NCBI GenBank assembly: GCA_031178805.1
Contig: JAPSIJ010000145.1
Coordinates: forward strand, 1-6,169
Source: Cellulomonas sp.
GTDB lineage: Bacteria; Actinomycetota; Actinomycetes; Actinomycetales; Cellulomonadaceae
Direction of reading: 5' to 3'
DNA length: 6,169 nt
Numbering within the stretch: position 1 is the first letter of the stretch; every line of letters begins with the position of its first letter. The notes under the pieces were generated by a model. The model ran no database searches. It saw nothing but the letters and a program-made list of their open reading frames with translations, and was not told where the DNA came from. Made by a program: the position numbers and the translations under genes. Below, piece after piece: positions 4,835 through 6,169 of the stretch.

Positions 4835-6154
4835 ATGTCGCAGCAGCAGTGGTCCTTCGAGACCCGCCAGATCCACGCCGGCCAGGTGCCCGACGCCGCC
4901 ACCGGCGCCCGCGCCCTGCCGATCTACCAGTCCACGTCGTTCGTGTTCCCCGACGCCGGGGTCGCCGCCGACCGGTTCGCCCTGAAGGACCTCGGCCCGA
5001 TCTACACCCGGATCGGCAACCCGACGGTGCAGGCGGTCGAGGACCGCGTCGCGTCGCTGGAGGGCGGCGTCGGGGCGCTGCTGGTCGCGTCCGGCCAGGC
5101 CGCCGAGACCTACGCGATCCTCAACGTCGCGGAGGCCGGCAGCCACGTGGTCGCCAGCCCGAGCCTGTACGGCGGCACCTACAACCTGCTGCGGCACACG
5201 CTGCCCCGGTACGGCATCGAGACCACGTTCGTCACCGACCCGCACGACCCGCAGGCGTGGCGCGACGCCGTGCGGCCGGAGACCAAGGCGTTCTTCGCCG
5301 AGACCGTGCCGAACCCGAAGCAGGACGTCCTCGACATCGAGACCGTCGCCGGCGTCGCGCACGAGTCCGGCGTCCCGCTGATCGTGGACAACACCGTGGC
5401 GACGCCCTACCTGGTCCGGCCGCTGGAGTGGGGCGCCGACGTGGTGGTGCACTCGGCGACCAAGTACCTCGGCGGGCACGGGACGGCGATCGGCGGGGTG
5501 ATCGTCGACGGCGGCACCTTCGACTACGGCGCGGACCCCGCGCGGTACCCGTCGTTCAACCAGCCGGACCCGTCCTACGACGGCCTGGTGTTCGCGCGCG
5601 ACCTCGGCGCGGACGGCGCCTTCGGGGTGAACCTGTCGTACGTGCTGCGCGCCCGCGTCCAGCTGCTGCGCGACCTCGGCGCGGCGATCAGCCCGTTCAA
5701 CGCGTTCCTGATCGCGCAGGGCCTGGAGACGCTGTCGCTGCGCATCGAGCGGCACGTGGCCAACGCCCAGCGGGTCGCCGAGTGGCTGGAGGCCCGCGAC
5801 GACGTGCTGTCGGTGACCTACGCCGGCCTGCCGTCGCACCCGCAGTACGCGCTGGGCCGCAAGTACGCCCCGCGGGGCACCGGCGCCGTGCTGGCGTTCG
5901 AGCTCGAGGGCGGCGCCGCGGCCGGCCAGGCCTTCGTCTCCGCGCTGGAGCTGCACTCCAACGTGGCGAACATCGGTGACGTCCGGTCCCTCGTCATCCA
6001 CCCCGCGTCCACGACGCACAGCCAGCTCACGCCCGAGGAGCAGGCGCTGTCCGGGGTCACCCCGGGCCTGGTCCGGCTCTCCGTGGGCCTGGAGGGGATC
6101 GAGGACATCCTCGCCGACCTCGACGCGGGCTTCCGCGCCGCCAAGGCGGCCTGA
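4835..6154 (+). CDS. metY: O-acetylhomoserine sulfhydrylase (O-acetylhomoserine aminocarboxypropyltransferase)
   Basis: The product (439 aa, the usual length) is a cytoplasmic PLP enzyme. It joins O-acetylhomoserine and sulfide to give homocysteine and acetate, the direct sulfhydrylation route to methionine. Cys/Met-metabolism fold features in order are YTRIGNPT (57-64; Y57 and R59 bind the PLP phosphate of the partner subunit), ASGQAA (85-90), Y112 in SLYGGTYNL (ring stacking), N160 in VPNPKQDVLDIE, D185 in VDNT (pyridine nitrogen), the Schiff-base K210 in HSATKYLGGHG, and R414 in RLSVGLE (substrate carboxylate). The HSATKYLGGHGTAIGG and PDPSYDGLVF segments are typical of MetY rather than of cystathionine lyases or synthases. 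Start ATG at 4835-4837. Regulation probably occurs in the long leader. The homoserine acetyltransferase gene metX often lies next to metY, but only 15 bp follow here. Some MetY enzymes also accept O-acetylserine; the sequence does not settle this. Confidence 0.96.
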   Translation: MSQQQWSFETRQIHAGQVPDAATGARALPIYQSTSFVFPDAGVAADRFALKDLGPIYTRIGNPTVQAVEDRVASLEGGVGALLVASGQAAETYAILNVAEAGSHVVASPSLYGGTYNLLRHTLPRYGIETTFVTDPHDPQAWRDAVRPETKAFFAETVPNPKQDVLDIETVAGVAHESGVPLIVDNTVATPYLVRPLEWGADVVVHSATKYLGGHGTAIGGVIVDGGTFDYGADPARYPSFNQPDPSYDGLVFARDLGADGAFGVNLSYVLRARVQLLRDLGAAISPFNAFLIAQGLETLSLRIERHVANAQRVAEWLEARDDVLSVTYAGLPSHPQYALGRKYAPRGTGAVLAFELEGGAAAGQAFVSALELHSNVANIGDVRSLVIHPASTTHSQLTPEEQALSGVTPGLVRLSVGLEGIEDILADLDAGFRAAKAA

Positions 6155-6169
6155 GCCGCCCCGTGACCC

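Noticed and set aside
6163..6169. Possible GTG start of a following gene such as metX
   Set aside because: Only 7 bp remain in the window and there is no clear ribosome binding site, so a gene cannot be supported.

Overview
This is a very GC-rich, actinobacterial chromosomal window, most like Micrococcales (a Cellulomonas-type genome). That assignment is inferred from three things: strong G/C bias at third codon positions, GTG starts, and gene order. The run metallopeptidase - dacB - (divergent) ppa matches, from memory, the Mycobacterium tuberculosis order Rv3626c - Rv3627c (dacB) - Rv3628 (ppa). I see no mobile element, CRISPR array, tRNA or rRNA. I find no new multi-gene system; the genes are housekeeping, and the interest lies in the control regions.

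Layout. Positions 1-696 (minus) hold the N-terminal 232 residues of a zincin-like metallopeptidase with an HExxH motif; it runs off the left edge. Positions 755-2170 (minus) encode DacB, an exported family S13 D-alanyl-D-alanine carboxypeptidase/endopeptidase, probably co-transcribed with the metallopeptidase across a 58-bp spacer that contains a GC-rich hairpin. A 164-bp divergent region (2171-2334) leads to ppa, family I inorganic pyrophosphatase (2335-2832, plus). A strong hairpin at 2849-2881 lies between the convergent ends of ppa and the next gene and probably terminates both.

Positions 2899-4281 (minus) encode a secreted coiled-coil + Pro/Ala linker + NlpC/P60 peptidoglycan endopeptidase of RipA-like layout. 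Its upstream region has a good promoter (4371-4399), with three tandem 9-bp GTCACA-type repeats directly upstream (4405-4431) that resemble reported MtrA boxes.

Positions 4835-6154 (plus) encode a complete O-acetylhomoserine sulfhydrylase (MetY), which makes homocysteine for methionine synthesis. Its long leader has a TANNNT -10 element placed so that transcription would start at the ATG of a tiny Met/Cys-containing ORF (MSRRMCR, 4603-4626). After that come GC-rich hairpins and a C-rich, G-poor stretch before the metY ribosome binding site. This looks like a leader-peptide or Rho-type attenuation region, but that is a hypothesis.

Functionally, the window joins cell-wall remodelling (DacB trimming or cleaving peptide cross-links, NlpC/P60 cutting stem peptides) with phosphate/anabolic housekeeping (Ppa) and sulfur amino-acid synthesis (MetY). 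These are separate transcription units.
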